51,572 bases of DNA from CAYSDH01 sp964429805 (GCA_964429805.1 CAYSDH010000017.1:1-51572); one strand, 5' to 3'; shown: positions 35,677-44,801, numbered from the stretch's first letter. Notes: a model not told the origin generated them from the letters alone. Translations and numbers: made by a program.

Positions 35677-36882
35677 ATGTTAAATGGCAAGAAACTGATC
35701 GTTGGAATAACGGGCAGTATCGCTGCCTATAAAAGTGCACTGCTCGTTAGAGAGCTAGTGAGAGCGGGGGCAGAGGTCAAAGTGATAATGACGCATGCGG
35801 CCAAAGACTTTATTACTCCGCTTACTCTTTCTACACTATCTAAAAATCCGGTACTCTATCAGTTTAATGATAACGCTGACTCTGGCGAATGGAATAATCA
35901 TGTAGAGCTAGGATTGTGGGCTGACGCCCTGATAATAGCTCCGCTCAGTGCCAATACTATGGCCAAAATGTGCTCTGGAGTATGTGATAATCTGCTCATG
36001 GCCACCTATCTCTCTGCCAAGTGCGTCACCTTTGTGGCGCCCGCCATGGATCTTGACATGTATAAGCACGGCACTACTGGCGAAAACATAGATAAGCTGA
36101 AATCACTGGGAGTTCAGGTTATTTCGCCAACTAGTGGTGAATTGGCCAGTGGACTCTCTGGTAAGGGGCGCATGGAAGAGCCAGAGAATATCAAAGCCTT
36201 TTTAGACTCTTATTATAGAAGAGACCTGCCTTTGACGGGTAAAAAGGCACTCGTATCAGCCGGGCCTACTTATGAAGATGTTGACCCAGTGCGGTTTATT
36301 GGTAATCGCTCGTCTGGAAAAATGGGGTTTGCCATTGCCGAAGAGCTGGCAAATCAGGGTGCAGAAGTGACTTTAGTGGCTGGGCCAGTGCATCTATCAC
36401 TCAGTAACACATCAATCAATAGAGTAGATGTAAGGACTGCGAAAGAGATGAAAGAGAGCTGCTTGAATCACAATGGAGAAGCAGACATTATTATTATGGC
36501 AGCAGCCGTGGCTGATTATACTCCAGCAGAAGTAGCTGAGCAGAAAATCAAGAAAAAGGACGAGGACTGGAGTATTCCGCTCGTGCGCACGACTGACATT
36601 CTCGCCAAGATGGGTGAGCTAAAGAAAAAGGACCAATTATTGGTAGGATTTGCACTGGAAACAAACAATGAAGCCTCAAATGCTCAAGGAAAACTTGAAA
36701 GAAAGAACTTGGACTTCATTGTATTGAATTCGCTGCGTGATGCCGGTGCGGGCTTCGCACATGACACTAATAAAATAACTATCATTGACAGAGACAATAA
36801 TCACGATGATTATAAGTTGAAGTCAAAGCCTGAAGTCGCTGCTGACGTAGTACAGAAGGTAATTGAAATGATGAACAGATGA
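35677..36882 (+). CDS. coaBC: Bifunctional phosphopantothenoylcysteine decarboxylase / phosphopantothenate-cysteine ligase
   Basis: This 401-residue protein has the CoaC flavoprotein half (GSIAAYKSALLVRELVRAGAEV, catalytic His in NHVELG, PLSANTMAKMCSGVCDNLL, APAMDLDM substrate clamp) and the CoaB half (VSAGPTYEDVDPVRFIGNRSSGKMGFAIAEEL, AAAVADYTP, KIKKK, VGFALET). It converts 4'-phosphopantothenate and cysteine to 4'-phosphopantetheine in coenzyme A synthesis. It lies 26 bases after rpoZ and overlaps the DUF4835 gene by 4 bases (ATGA). Confidence 0.96.
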   Translation: MLNGKKLIVGITGSIAAYKSALLVRELVRAGAEVKVIMTHAAKDFITPLTLSTLSKNPVLYQFNDNADSGEWNNHVELGLWADALIIAPLSANTMAKMCSGVCDNLLMATYLSAKCVTFVAPAMDLDMYKHGTTGENIDKLKSLGVQVISPTSGELASGLSGKGRMEEPENIKAFLDSYYRRDLPLTGKKALVSAGPTYEDVDPVRFIGNRSSGKMGFAIAEELANQGAEVTLVAGPVHLSLSNTSINRVDVRTAKEMKESCLNHNGEADIIIMAAAVADYTPAEVAEQKIKKKDEDWSIPLVRTTDILAKMGELKKKDQLLVGFALETNNEASNAQGKLERKNLDFIVLNSLRDAGAGFAHDTNKITIIDRDNNHDDYKLKSKPEVAADVVQKVIEMMNR

Positions 36883-37781
36883 ACAAGACCCTCTCCTTAC
36901 TCATATTATTTATTGGCATCACCACGGCAACAAGTGCACAGGAGCTAAACTGCTCAGTATCTGTAATTGCACCTTCTGTATCTAACGTGGAGAAAAGAAT
37001 CCTCGATCAGCTTAGAAACTCTGTCCGTGACTTCATGAATGACAGAAAATGGACCCCAGACATATATGCGTTTGACGAAAAGATAAAATGTAACATCCTC
37101 ATCACGGTCGATGAAGTGGTGGGAAACAGTCAGTATAGTGGTAGTATGCAGATTCAGTCCAACAGGATAGTCTACAACTCTAACTATGAGTCACCGATGC
37201 TCAATTTTATAGACCAAGACATTTCGTTTGATTATCTGGAGAATACCATTATAGAGTTTAACCTCGGTCAGTTTCAAAACAACCTTAGTTCTATACTCGC
37301 GTATTACGCCTACTTAATCATAGGTCTAGACTATGACTCGTTTAGCCCAAGTGGAGGTTCTGCCTACTATTCAAAAGCGCAACAAATAGTCGTTGATGCA
37401 CAAAACTCAGGTAGTCCAGGTTGGAAGGCTTTTGAAAATCAGAAGAATAGATACTGGATAGTAGAGAACATCCTTCACCAGCAGTTCAAGACACTGAGAC
37501 AAACCATGTATGAGTTTCACAGGTTGGGTCTTGATGCCATGTATGATAATGCCAATACTGGCAGAGCCAAGATTACACAGAGCATAGACAAGTTGAAAAA
37601 GGTGCACCAGGCTAGACCTCTTTCTTACAACATGAGACTATTCTTTTTAGCCAAGGCCGATGAGATTATTAATATCTACAGCGAAGCACCTCAGCAAGAA
37701 AAAACAGCTGTGTATAACACGCTTCAGCTAATAGACCCTTCTAATTTATCGAAGTACTCCGCACTCAAAGGAGGCGGATAA
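36879..37781 (+). CDS. DUF4835 family secreted protein
   Basis: The product is 300 residues with a signal peptide (LSLLILFIGITTATSAQ) and the family pattern ELNCSVSVIAPSVSNVEKRILDQLRNSVRDFMNDRKWT, followed by FNLGQFQNNLSSILAYYAYLIIGLDYDSFSPSGG. It is found next to coaBC throughout Bacteroidota. Its ATG overlaps the coaBC TGA, so the two are translationally coupled. The function is unknown; the T9SS-associated component PorD has been placed in this family in some annotations. Confidence 0.88.
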   Translation: MNKTLSLLILFIGITTATSAQELNCSVSVIAPSVSNVEKRILDQLRNSVRDFMNDRKWTPDIYAFDEKIKCNILITVDEVVGNSQYSGSMQIQSNRIVYNSNYESPMLNFIDQDISFDYLENTIIEFNLGQFQNNLSSILAYYAYLIIGLDYDSFSPSGGSAYYSKAQQIVVDAQNSGSPGWKAFENQKNRYWIVENILHQQFKTLRQTMYEFHRLGLDAMYDNANTGRAKITQSIDKLKKVHQARPLSYNMRLFFLAKADEIINIYSEAPQQEKTAVYNTLQLIDPSNLSKYSALKGGG

Positions 37782-37787
37782 ATTCAC

Positions 37788-38393
37788 TTATCGAGGCGGG
37801 TTGTGCGAATCGGCCTTGTTGATTTCGTTTTGAAGCTCTCTCTTCAGTTGCTGCTCTTTTTCTAGAGCTCTGCGCTTGTGACCGTCAAACTCTTCTTCTA
37901 TTTCAGACAGTTTGAGCTTCGTAGATTTCGTAATGCTCTTAGAGCTTTTAAATCTGATAAAGGTGAGTATCAATAGTGCAAGCAATCCAAAAGCAATGCT
38001 CCACATTATCTTCTTATAGATTCCCTTATCCATGTCTGCGCCAAGAAAAGAGATACTGTCTCTCTCTTCTTCCACATTGGTGAGTGATTCTATTTTGTTT
38101 GATAACTGGCCTTTAAGTTCAGCTATCTCGTTAGACTGCAGGGCAATAGTCGACTGATTAGAGCTAATCTCAGAGTGTAAATTTTTAAGCGTGTCAGCCA
38201 CATGCGACCAATACGTGTGCAGGTAAGTCTGCTTGATTACTTTGAAGTCTTTGTAGCGATTAGACTTCGCTAACATGTAATTAAATTGCTGTTCGAGTGT
38301 TCCAGAGTTTAAACTTCCTTCTACTTCCTTTTCTTGTGCGGATAGGTTGGCAGCTAATAAGGCGCATACTATCACTGTTCCGATGACTCTCAT
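37788..38393 (-). CDS. Membrane coiled-coil protein (often mislabelled as tRNA methyltransferase)
   Basis: The protein has about 201 residues: signal peptide (VIGTVIVCALLAANLSAQ), a helical periplasmic part with an SLxxQFNYML-type start and a coiled coil (LHSEISSNQSTIALQSNEIAELKGQLSN), one transmembrane helix (IMWSIAFGLLALLILTFIRF), and a cytoplasmic tail with a second coiled coil (KLSEIEEEFDGHKRRALEKEQQL). Similar bacteroidotal proteins are sometimes named tRNA (guanine-N1)-methyltransferase, but no SAM-binding or TrmD motif is visible, so that name should not be used. The ATG at 38393 starts the signal peptide. Confidence 0.72.
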   Translation of the reverse strand: MRVIGTVIVCALLAANLSAQEKEVEGSLNSGTLEQQFNYMLAKSNRYKDFKVIKQTYLHTYWSHVADTLKNLHSEISSNQSTIALQSNEIAELKGQLSNKIESLTNVEEERDSISFLGADMDKGIYKKIMWSIAFGLLALLILTFIRFKSSKSITKSTKLKLSEIEEEFDGHKRRALEKEQQLKRELQNEINKADSHNPPR

Positions 38394-38487
38394 GTTCTTG
38401 TGTTTCACTAGCGATGAAAGCACAATGTAACTAATGACAATAGGGGAGTTTTAGGAAAGAAATAGAATTCTCAACACTGAGATGTCA

Positions 38488-39045
38488 CTATTTCTTCTTG
38501 CGTCTGTTTTTCGCTCTGATACGCTTTGACTTCTTATTCTCAGCAGGAATGTCGATAGACTTCAACATTTTGTAGAACAAGGGTATCATGTCCTTTTCGT
38601 TAATAGAAGGAGAGCTGAGATGCAGTGTATACCACAAACCACCAACCTCTATAAAGGCCTTATTGTTTTGATTATTCTGACGATTCTTTTTTCGAGTTTT
38701 GGTCTTCCAAGAAACGATGTGGCACTCTGACAATTTTAATTGCATCCACTCTTTGTTCACCTGAAAACAGTTGTCATCACTCAGTAGATTATTGTACAAC
38801 GATTCGGAAGTGACTGAGGTCTCTCCCGGATTTCCAATTTTACTTCTGACTATAGTTAGAATAGACTTGCTCTTTTGGTCCAAGTACACTTGTGACGTGT
38901 CGTTGTTAACAAGACGCACTAAGCGTGAAGGAATCTTGATATCTATATTAAAGAATCCAGGTTCTTTTGCTTGCCCATTCATTCCAGCAAAGGATATGCT
39001 GAATACGAGCAACAGCAAAAAGCGTATGACTTTATTTCGTTTCAA
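38488..39045 (-). CDS. Small secreted protein, member of a tandem paralogous pair
   Basis: The product is about 185 residues with a hydrophobic signal (VIRFLLLLVFSISFAGMNGQ). It shares an ordered set of residues with the gene upstream at 39114-39671: an IPxRL start, an xDxxSK-x-L motif (YLDQKSKSILTI), LSECHIVSWK, an NRQN asparagine patch, AFIEVGGLWYTLHLSSPS and PLFYKMLKSID. No known family is recognised. A Lys/Arg-rich tail (KKSKRIRAKNRRKKK) is peculiar to this copy. The start is a TTG at 39045; the TTG at 39054 is an alternative. Confidence 0.65.
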   Translation of the reverse strand: MKRNKVIRFLLLLVFSISFAGMNGQAKEPGFFNIDIKIPSRLVRLVNNDTSQVYLDQKSKSILTIVRSKIGNPGETSVTSESLYNNLLSDDNCFQVNKEWMQLKLSECHIVSWKTKTRKKNRQNNQNNKAFIEVGGLWYTLHLSSPSINEKDMIPLFYKMLKSIDIPAENKKSKRIRAKNRRKKK

Positions 39046-39113
39046 ATAGATCAACTTAGAACCGCATAAGCCGCGGCCTAACAATAAATACGTACAAAGG
39101 GTGTGAAAGGTTT

Positions 39114-39671
39114 CTACTTCTCTTCTGCAACTTTGTCTACAGACTCAAGTATTTGCGAGAAAAGCGGCAATATCTCAGCCTTCTTAGACGAGGGAAGTGA
39201 AAATGTAAAGTTGTAGTACTGTCCGCAAATCTCAATCAGCGCCATGCGAGAGTAATCGTTTTTTCTGTTTGGGCCAGTATCATTGTTTTCCCAATCAAGA
39301 ATAAAACATTCGGTCACAGACAGGTCTTTTCTTTTGATGTTCACAGCAAGAGCAGTGGGATCTTTCTCCATTTCTGCATACACCTTGTGCGCATTGCTTT
39401 CTAAGTCAAAATCATAATCAGCAAGTCCAACTTTGGTAAATATTAAGACTGCCTTGCTTGACTTGTCGCGAAAGACAATCTCCTTTTTTGATTTTGAAAT
39501 AGTAGAAAGACGCTCTGGAATATCTAGTCCAAGATTGCAGGACTCATCGCTGCGAATACTTTTTATCCTATCATCTCCAGTAGCTTGCAGGCCCTGACTG
39601 AATAAAATGATAGTCGAAAAAAGTACTGGCTTCGCGATACTTTTTAAGATGTTTGCCCCCGTGTTTTTCAT
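39114..39671 (-). CDS. Small secreted protein, member of a tandem paralogous pair
   Basis: The product is about 185 residues with a signal peptide (SIAKPVLFSTIILFSQGLQA). The features it shares with the downstream gene are IPERL, FRDKSSKAVLIF, LSVTECFILDWE, GPNRKN, ALIEICGQYYNFTFSLPSS and PLFSQILESVD. The overall identity is low but the pattern and spacing are conserved over most of the length, so the two genes come from an old tandem duplication. The ATG at 39671 is placed at the start of the signal peptide. Function unknown. Confidence 0.65.
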   Translation of the reverse strand: MKNTGANILKSIAKPVLFSTIILFSQGLQATGDDRIKSIRSDESCNLGLDIPERLSTISKSKKEIVFRDKSSKAVLIFTKVGLADYDFDLESNAHKVYAEMEKDPTALAVNIKRKDLSVTECFILDWENNDTGPNRKNDYSRMALIEICGQYYNFTFSLPSSKKAEILPLFSQILESVDKVAEEK

Positions 39672-39774
39672 TTTTCGAAAAGTTGATTTCCATTCCTTGA
39701 TGATATACAAGTGTACAATCTAAAGGGTGTTAATCCACCTATTTTCAGACTACTTATAAAGTTTGAATTGTTGA

Positions 39775-41022
39775 TTAGAAAGGAGGGAGGCACGTGCCTG
39801 CTGCAAGGTCTTCGCAGTAACAAGAGTGAACAGATTTCTTACTCGTAAAGCGAGCACGCTGTGTCATGATTAATCCAGAGCCAGCTGGGAAAGCACTGTC
39901 ATTGCACAGTTTTTGCCCCATTCGCTTAATGTAGCGCGGCTCCCCGTAAAAAGGAACATTTAGTTCTCGGAGCATCCACTTGTCAAAATCCACTTCGCTG
40001 CCTAAGTAGAGGTGCTGCTCATCAAAGTGATCGATCATGACATGCGTGTAGGCATCGTTTTTATCGGCTTCGAAGTTTTTAAAGAAGAAGTAAGACCCAG
40101 TGCTGCGCGATCCTGAGTATAGACTAGCGGATAAGCTGTGGTCGTAGATCTTGAAAAAATTTAAAGCTGGAAGAATAAAAAACATCATCGTAACAAAAGC
40201 GACACCTCTGGTAGTTAAGGCCTCGCTGACTAGGAGTCCTTGTCGCTCAACCCGCGGAGTTGCGATGTATAGGCAGATGGCTAGTGCGATGTTCCATGGT
40301 ATGATAATGTAATTGTACTCTTTTGACCAGGGGCCTATCACTGCTATAATGAGCACGTGCATAGCAATGCCCATATAGGCGGCAAGCTTTCTGCTTCGCT
40401 GCATTAGGAGGCCTAACCCTATGAGGATTTCAATTATGGGCATGAGTAATAGGCCATAATACCTGCTCGGCAGTTCTCCATTAGCTATGGATTGGAGCTC
40501 ACTTTGAACTGGACGAAGCCCATCTATACCAATGCCTTCCAAGAACCAAGGAGCGATTTCAGTCAAAAAAGCAATGTTTAATTTTTGGAGGCCACTCCAG
40601 AAATATGTCCCTGCTAGTATGATGACAACAGCAGTCATGGTCTTTCGTGAACCTTTCTTGCTTGAAGGAGGAATGCACACCGTCCAGAGAATGGCAGTTT
40701 GAATAAACACCCAAGGCTGAAGTCTAGAGATGTCTTCAAGTATCATAACCCAGAGGAGTAGCAGAAAAGCGACAAACATCTGTTTCCTACTTTTCTTGAG
40801 CAGGCAGGTGCCAAACAGAGTGAGTATTAAAAATATAAACACGAGTGTGCGAAGGCTTATTGGCAATTCGAATGATAGTGCTTCAAATGCCGAAACCATA
40901 GGGATTTCTCTTCCACTGCCAGTCCACAGTCCCCATGAGATTACAAATTCGGCTAGAAAAGTAAATAGGAGAGTGAAGCGAATGAAGCGACTTCGTCTTA
41001 TGGATTTCTTCTTTGCGATCAG
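39775..41022 (-). CDS. Polytopic membrane protein, HTTM/DoxX-like
   Basis: About 415 residues with some seven or eight hydrophobic helices (LVFIFLILTLFGTCLL, MFVAFLLLLWVMI, ITIAVVIILAGTYFW-type, LLLMPIIEILIGLGLL, IAMHVLIIAVIG, IIPWNIALAICLYI, VAFVTMMFFILPAL) and a C-terminal hydrophilic part with several Cys (SVHSCYCEDLAAGTCL). The WSGLQKLN segment resembles the active region of HTTM/DoxX-like proteins. An ATG at 40899 would give 374 residues, but the upstream in-frame sequence encodes a convincing extra helix (TLLFTFLAEFVISWGLW). The only candidate covering it is a CTG at 41022 that overlaps the TGA of the DUF2461 gene. I therefore extend the call to 41022, with reservation. Confidence 0.7.
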   Translation of the reverse strand: MIAKKKSIRRSRFIRFTLLFTFLAEFVISWGLWTGSGREIPMVSAFEALSFELPISLRTLVFIFLILTLFGTCLLKKSRKQMFVAFLLLLWVMILEDISRLQPWVFIQTAILWTVCIPPSSKKGSRKTMTAVVIILAGTYFWSGLQKLNIAFLTEIAPWFLEGIGIDGLRPVQSELQSIANGELPSRYYGLLLMPIIEILIGLGLLMQRSRKLAAYMGIAMHVLIIAVIGPWSKEYNYIIIPWNIALAICLYIATPRVERQGLLVSEALTTRGVAFVTMMFFILPALNFFKIYDHSLSASLYSGSRSTGSYFFFKNFEADKNDAYTHVMIDHFDEQHLYLGSEVDFDKWMLRELNVPFYGEPRYIKRMGQKLCNDSAFPAGSGLIMTQRARFTSKKSVHSCYCEDLAAGTCLPPF

Positions 41023-41681
41023 TCTAGAGATTGATTTAAAAATCGATCAAAGGGATAAAGCGCCTTAAAGACTTTTAAAGAATGAGTACTGAAATCTGAC
41101 TTATACAGATCAGCATTTTTTAAAGGATGTACAGCCAAAAAACTCTTGTGTCTCAGCAGGTCAATCATTGGGTGGTCAGAGTCGTAGTCACGTGGACTTG
41201 TTTTTAAGGTCTCACCCTCCATTTCACCAAAGTGCTTTTTAAACGATGCCGAAGCGAGAATCTTTCTCAGTTCATCACCATTATAATGGATCTCCTTACG
41301 TATTGCTTTTATCCATGGGCTAGGAGGTAAGTAAGCGCCTCCGGCCAGCATACACGCACCTGGCTCTACGTGCAGATAATAACCTGCGCGGCTGAGTGTT
41401 TTGTCTCCACCATGTATGTGTGCACCCAAGTTGGTTTTGTATGGATCCTTATTCTTAGAAAACCGCACGTCTCTGTATATTCTAAAAACAGTCTTTTTGG
41501 GGTCTACAGTTTTTACGCTGTCATCAAATGCAGCGAGTTTTGGTAAGAGAAGGCTAACAAACTCGATAAGGTCACTCTGCGCATCTTGATAACGCGACTT
41601 ATTGTCCATGAACCAATCTCGGTTGTTATTCTTCTTTAGCTGAGATAAAAACTTTAAAGTGTCTTTGGCAATGCCGGGCAT
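41019..41681 (-). CDS. DUF2461 / TIGR02453 family protein
   Basis: The product is about 220 residues and shows the family pattern: TLKFLSQLKKNNNRDWFMDNKSRY, RIYRDVRFSKNKDPYKTNLGAHI, AGYYLHVEPGACMLAGGAYLPPSPWIKAIRKEI and FLAVHPLKNADL. The function of the family is unknown. The ATG at 41681 starts at the conserved N-terminus; a GTG at 41702 would add seven residues. Its 3' end overlaps the next gene by 4 bases, so they form an operon. Confidence 0.88.
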   Translation of the reverse strand: MPGIAKDTLKFLSQLKKNNNRDWFMDNKSRYQDAQSDLIEFVSLLLPKLAAFDDSVKTVDPKKTVFRIYRDVRFSKNKDPYKTNLGAHIHGGDKTLSRAGYYLHVEPGACMLAGGAYLPPSPWIKAIRKEIHYNGDELRKILASASFKKHFGEMEGETLKTSPRDYDSDHPMIDLLRHKSFLAVHPLKNADLYKSDFSTHSLKVFKALYPFDRFLNQSLD

Positions 41682-41727
41682 GCAATTGAGTTTGGTGCCC
41701 ACAAATTAATGAATATCCGCGAATCCG

Positions 41728-43119
41728 TTATTCTGCCAGCGCTTTAACATGTTGGTCAAAGTGGATAATTGTCTTTTCCTTTTCCCTTCTCAGGTATTGC
41801 CTGATTAATCGCTGCGTGTCTCTGTTATCCATCATCGGTTGGAGGTGCTCCAAGTAGGCTTGTTTTTCATCGTTAGCCAAGCCCTTCTCCATGTACCCAA
41901 ATCCTTTATACACTCCCTCTAAGATGAGTATAAATGACAGTTCGTTTTCTTTTCGTCCGCCTTCATGTATCACAAAGTTGCCCTGTATGTTAGGTATTGA
42001 CTCCAGAGCCAGTTTTACCCGCTTATTATAATCCGCTATAGGTTCTTTTTTAGCACACAGTCCTTTGCACTTCTTGAGTCCATAATGAAAGCAGGCTCCT
42101 TTGCTCGATTGCAGCTGACAAAACTTTGGACATAAATCAAACTCTTCAACTAAGTTTTCTATAAAACTCCGCGCTTGATGGATGGAGTAAAACCTCATAC
42201 TTGCATCCTTCACTTGTTTTGATTTGGTATAACCCAAATGCATCACACCCGTGCGGTCTTCATAAGAAAACATGGCATAGGTCTCCACGCTTCTTTTTTG
42301 CATGGTGTTATACAGCGGATACTTGCGCTTTATCTCTTCACTCTCAAGCAAGAGAGCCACGAGTTCGTTTCCAGTTTCTTTAAACTTAATAGAGTAGATG
42401 CTGTCAAACATCCGCACATCTTTGCGCACTTTATTATAAAAGTGGCTCATCACCCTTTTTTTAAGGTTGATCGCTTTACCTATATAGATGTCTTTAGACC
42501 CTTGGTCCTTGAAGTAATACACTCCTGGCCGTTGAGGCAATGCCTGTATGTCTTTGCTATCGAGGTAAGGAGGTAAGCTGGCCTCCTTTGATTTCTTATT
42601 TAGCGCCTGCTTAAAGTAGTGGCCGTCATCTGCTCTGAGCAGAATCTCAAACAGCTTAACAGTAGCCTCAGCATCTCCATATGCACGGTGTCTTCCATTA
42701 ATCTGTATGCCTAAAAAGCGAGTCAAGTGACCAAGACCGTATCGTGGAGCCTCGGGTATGAGCTTTCTGCTCATCCTCACCGTGCACAGTTTTTTTCGAG
42801 TGAAGTCGCCTCCAAGTGATTTGTATTCTTTGCGAAGCACCCCATAATCAAAGCTGACGTTGTGCGCCACAAATACACAGCCTTCAGTCATTTGATGGAC
42901 TTTCTTTGCGACCTCATAAAACTTGGGCTTGCCCATCACCATGTCATCATCTATTCCAGTAATCTGAGTGATTTTATATGGAATCTGACATTCTGGGTCG
43001 ATGAGTGTGGTATACTCATCAACAACCTTTTGACCATCATGTATAAATATGGCGATTTCGGTAATCTTATTACCTAGCGGGCCAAACCCTGTTGTTTCGA
43101 GATCTACTATAGCGTACAC
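41728..43119 (-). CDS. Exonuclease (DEDDh) fused to GIY-YIG / UvrC-like C-terminal module
   Basis: Residue numbers here count from the ATG at 43140. An N-terminal DnaQ-type domain (DLETTGF at 13-19, HNVSFDYG near 93-100, HRAYGDAEAT near 151-160) is followed by a GIY-YIG nuclease domain. That domain has VYY at 207-209, YIG at 219-221, Arg229 and Glu259 (GNELVALLLESEE). A UvrC-like cysteine-rich segment follows with Cys at 337, 341, 350, 358 and 362. Similar DnaQ-UvrC (Cho-like) fusions occur in mycobacteria and Bacteroidota and are thought to act in DNA repair incision. All catalytic residues seem present. The GTG at 43119 is preferred over the ATG at 43140 because a box-like octamer overlaps the latter. 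Confidence 0.88.
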   Translation of the reverse strand: MYAIVDLETTGFGPLGNKITEIAIFIHDGQKVVDEYTTLIDPECQIPYKITQITGIDDDMVMGKPKFYEVAKKVHQMTEGCVFVAHNVSFDYGVLRKEYKSLGGDFTRKKLCTVRMSRKLIPEAPRYGLGHLTRFLGIQINGRHRAYGDAEATVKLFEILLRADDGHYFKQALNKKSKEASLPPYLDSKDIQALPQRPGVYYFKDQGSKDIYIGKAINLKKRVMSHFYNKVRKDVRMFDSIYSIKFKETGNELVALLLESEEIKRKYPLYNTMQKRSVETYAMFSYEDRTGVMHLGYTKSKQVKDASMRFYSIHQARSFIENLVEEFDLCPKFCQLQSSKGACFHYGLKKCKGLCAKKEPIADYNKRVKLALESIPNIQGNFVIHEGGRKENELSFILILEGVYKGFGYMEKGLANDEKQAYLEHLQPMMDNRDTQRLIRQYLRREKEKTIIHFDQHVKALAE

Positions 43120-43124
43120 GCCAA

Positions 43125-43132
43125 TGAAAGTA
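43125..43132 (-). promoter_or_regulatory. Probable -7 box of the exonuclease/GIY-YIG gene
   Basis: The minus strand reads TACTTTCA, 5 bases before the GTG at 43119. The same octamer precedes dnaE. Confidence 0.4.
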
Positions 43133-43337
43133 GCAGTCATCTTGATATATGCGAATGATTGAACAATAGGTTAGTAACATTTTTATGTGAGCCTAAATCC
43201 AGAACCTTTTTGACGCCAAGTACGTAAATGAGGGTTCATCCATCAGCTTTTAGAGATAAAGGCAAGTGATAGACACCATTAAAATGACTATATTTTTTGC
43301 CGTTAGACATCAAGTGCGCCAGTTCATATGGCGGATT

Positions 43338-44801
43338 ATGGCCAATTCGAGTACACGAATTTTGGCTACAATTACTATATCCATTTTACTATTCGCGCTT
43401 TTCTTTTTGGTGTATACCTACAACGTGCAGTTAGATGCTTACAAACAGAGTGAGTTGTCACGCCTCGAAGCTTTAGCAAAAACAACATCGCTAGCCATTG
43501 ATGGTGATTCACACCAATTGCTGAGTGAAAATTATCAGACTAAAGATGATATAAGAGATTCCGAGTCTAATACAGGCTATGCAGAGATAAATCAGCTTCT
43601 AAAACACATCAAAGTTGATAATGGACTAGAGACTGATATCTACACCATGGTCAAGTCTGACAAAGGTGCTTTTGAGTTTATAGTGACATCAAGCGACAGT
43701 CCTTATTTCAGACACGAATGGAAAGAGTTTCACGCAGAAAACGATCAACAATTTAATGAAGGTGCCAGTTTCGGCCCTTACAAAGATGAGCACGGAAGTT
43801 GGCTTTCTGCTTTTGCTCCAATTAAAAACAGTGCCGGTGAAGTGGTGGCCGTCATTCAAGCAGACAGTTGTTTTGATACGTTCATTTGGCACGTGAGAAG
43901 GACCATCGGCTGGTACCTACTTATTCTAGTTGTCATGTTTTCCGTTATGATGTTTTTCATGATGCGCTCAGTGAGCAGGGTGCTGCGCAAAGAAAATTTG
44001 CTTCATGATCGTATTGTAGAACAAAACTCTGTGATAAAGAAAGCGCAAGATGATGTAGTAGATAGCATTAAGTACGCCAAGACCATTCAGTTTGCGACCC
44101 TGCCTCAGGGTGAAGAAATTAGAGAAACGTTTGACAAAAGTTTTGTTCTCTTTAAGCCAAGAGACATCGTAAGTGGAGATTTCTACTGGGTGTTTAATAA
44201 AGGCAAGCGCAGCTACTTTGCTGTGGCAGACTGCACGGGTCATGGAGTTCCAGGGGCATTTATGAGTCTCATAGGAAACACAACCTTGACCAATATCATG
44301 AATGAATGTGGCGACTTAACTCCTGCTGAAATTTTAAAACGATTAGATGCAAAAATCAAGAGCATCTTGAGCACAGAGGAAGCATCAACTAGAGATGGAA
44401 TGGACATCTCTCTGCTGTTACATGACCAGAGCACGGGCACCATTGAGTACGCGGGTGCAAACAGACCAGTCATTCATTACAGTGGAGAAAAGGTCAACTT
44501 GATCAAAGGAGATAAGCAGGCTATTGGCTCTTTAGATTCGTGTTCAAGTGGTTTTACAAATCATGTGTTTAAGGTCAAGAAGGGTGACAGAATGTATATG
44601 TATTCTGACGGCTATCCAGATCAATTTGGAGGTCAAAAGGGTAAGAAGTATTACTCCAAAAGGCTAAGGTCACTCATTCAGTCGGTTCAAGATTTAGACA
44701 TCAGAGACCAGAAGCACTTGTTTAATTACGAGTTCCATCTATGGAAGGAAAACCATGATCAGGTTGATGACATTCTGCTCGCTGGCCTAGAGGTGTCATA
44801 A
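43338..44801 (+). CDS. Transmembrane PP2C-type SpoIIE phosphatase
   Basis: The product is about 487 residues. A first transmembrane helix (ILATITISILLFALFFLVY) is followed by a periplasmic part of about 160 residues (Cache-like, containing FEFIVTSSDSPYFRHEWKEFH and GSWLSAFAPIKNSAGEVVAVIQAD), a second helix (WYLLILVVMFSVMMFFMM), a short coiled coil, and the phosphatase. The metal ligands are in place: RDIVSGDFYW, DCTGHGVPGAFM, GMDISLL and YSDGYPDQFGG. Such proteins dephosphorylate anti-anti-sigma or STAS partners in response to an extracellular signal; no such partner is nearby. Starts at 43266, 43284 and 43314 are also possible; I chose the ATG at 43338 just before the first helix. Confidence 0.88.
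   Translation: MANSSTRILATITISILLFALFFLVYTYNVQLDAYKQSELSRLEALAKTTSLAIDGDSHQLLSENYQTKDDIRDSESNTGYAEINQLLKHIKVDNGLETDIYTMVKSDKGAFEFIVTSSDSPYFRHEWKEFHAENDQQFNEGASFGPYKDEHGSWLSAFAPIKNSAGEVVAVIQADSCFDTFIWHVRRTIGWYLLILVVMFSVMMFFMMRSVSRVLRKENLLHDRIVEQNSVIKKAQDDVVDSIKYAKTIQFATLPQGEEIRETFDKSFVLFKPRDIVSGDFYWVFNKGKRSYFAVADCTGHGVPGAFMSLIGNTTLTNIMNECGDLTPAEILKRLDAKIKSILSTEEASTRDGMDISLLLHDQSTGTIEYAGANRPVIHYSGEKVNLIKGDKQAIGSLDSCSSGFTNHVFKVKKGDRMYMYSDGYPDQFGGQKGKKYYSKRLRSLIQSVQDLDIRDQKHLFNYEFHLWKENHDQVDDILLAGLEVS

Noticed and set aside
37788..38393. tRNA (guanine-N1)-methyltransferase name used for similar proteins
   Set aside because: The protein is a signal-peptide-bearing coiled-coil membrane protein without SAM or TrmD motifs.
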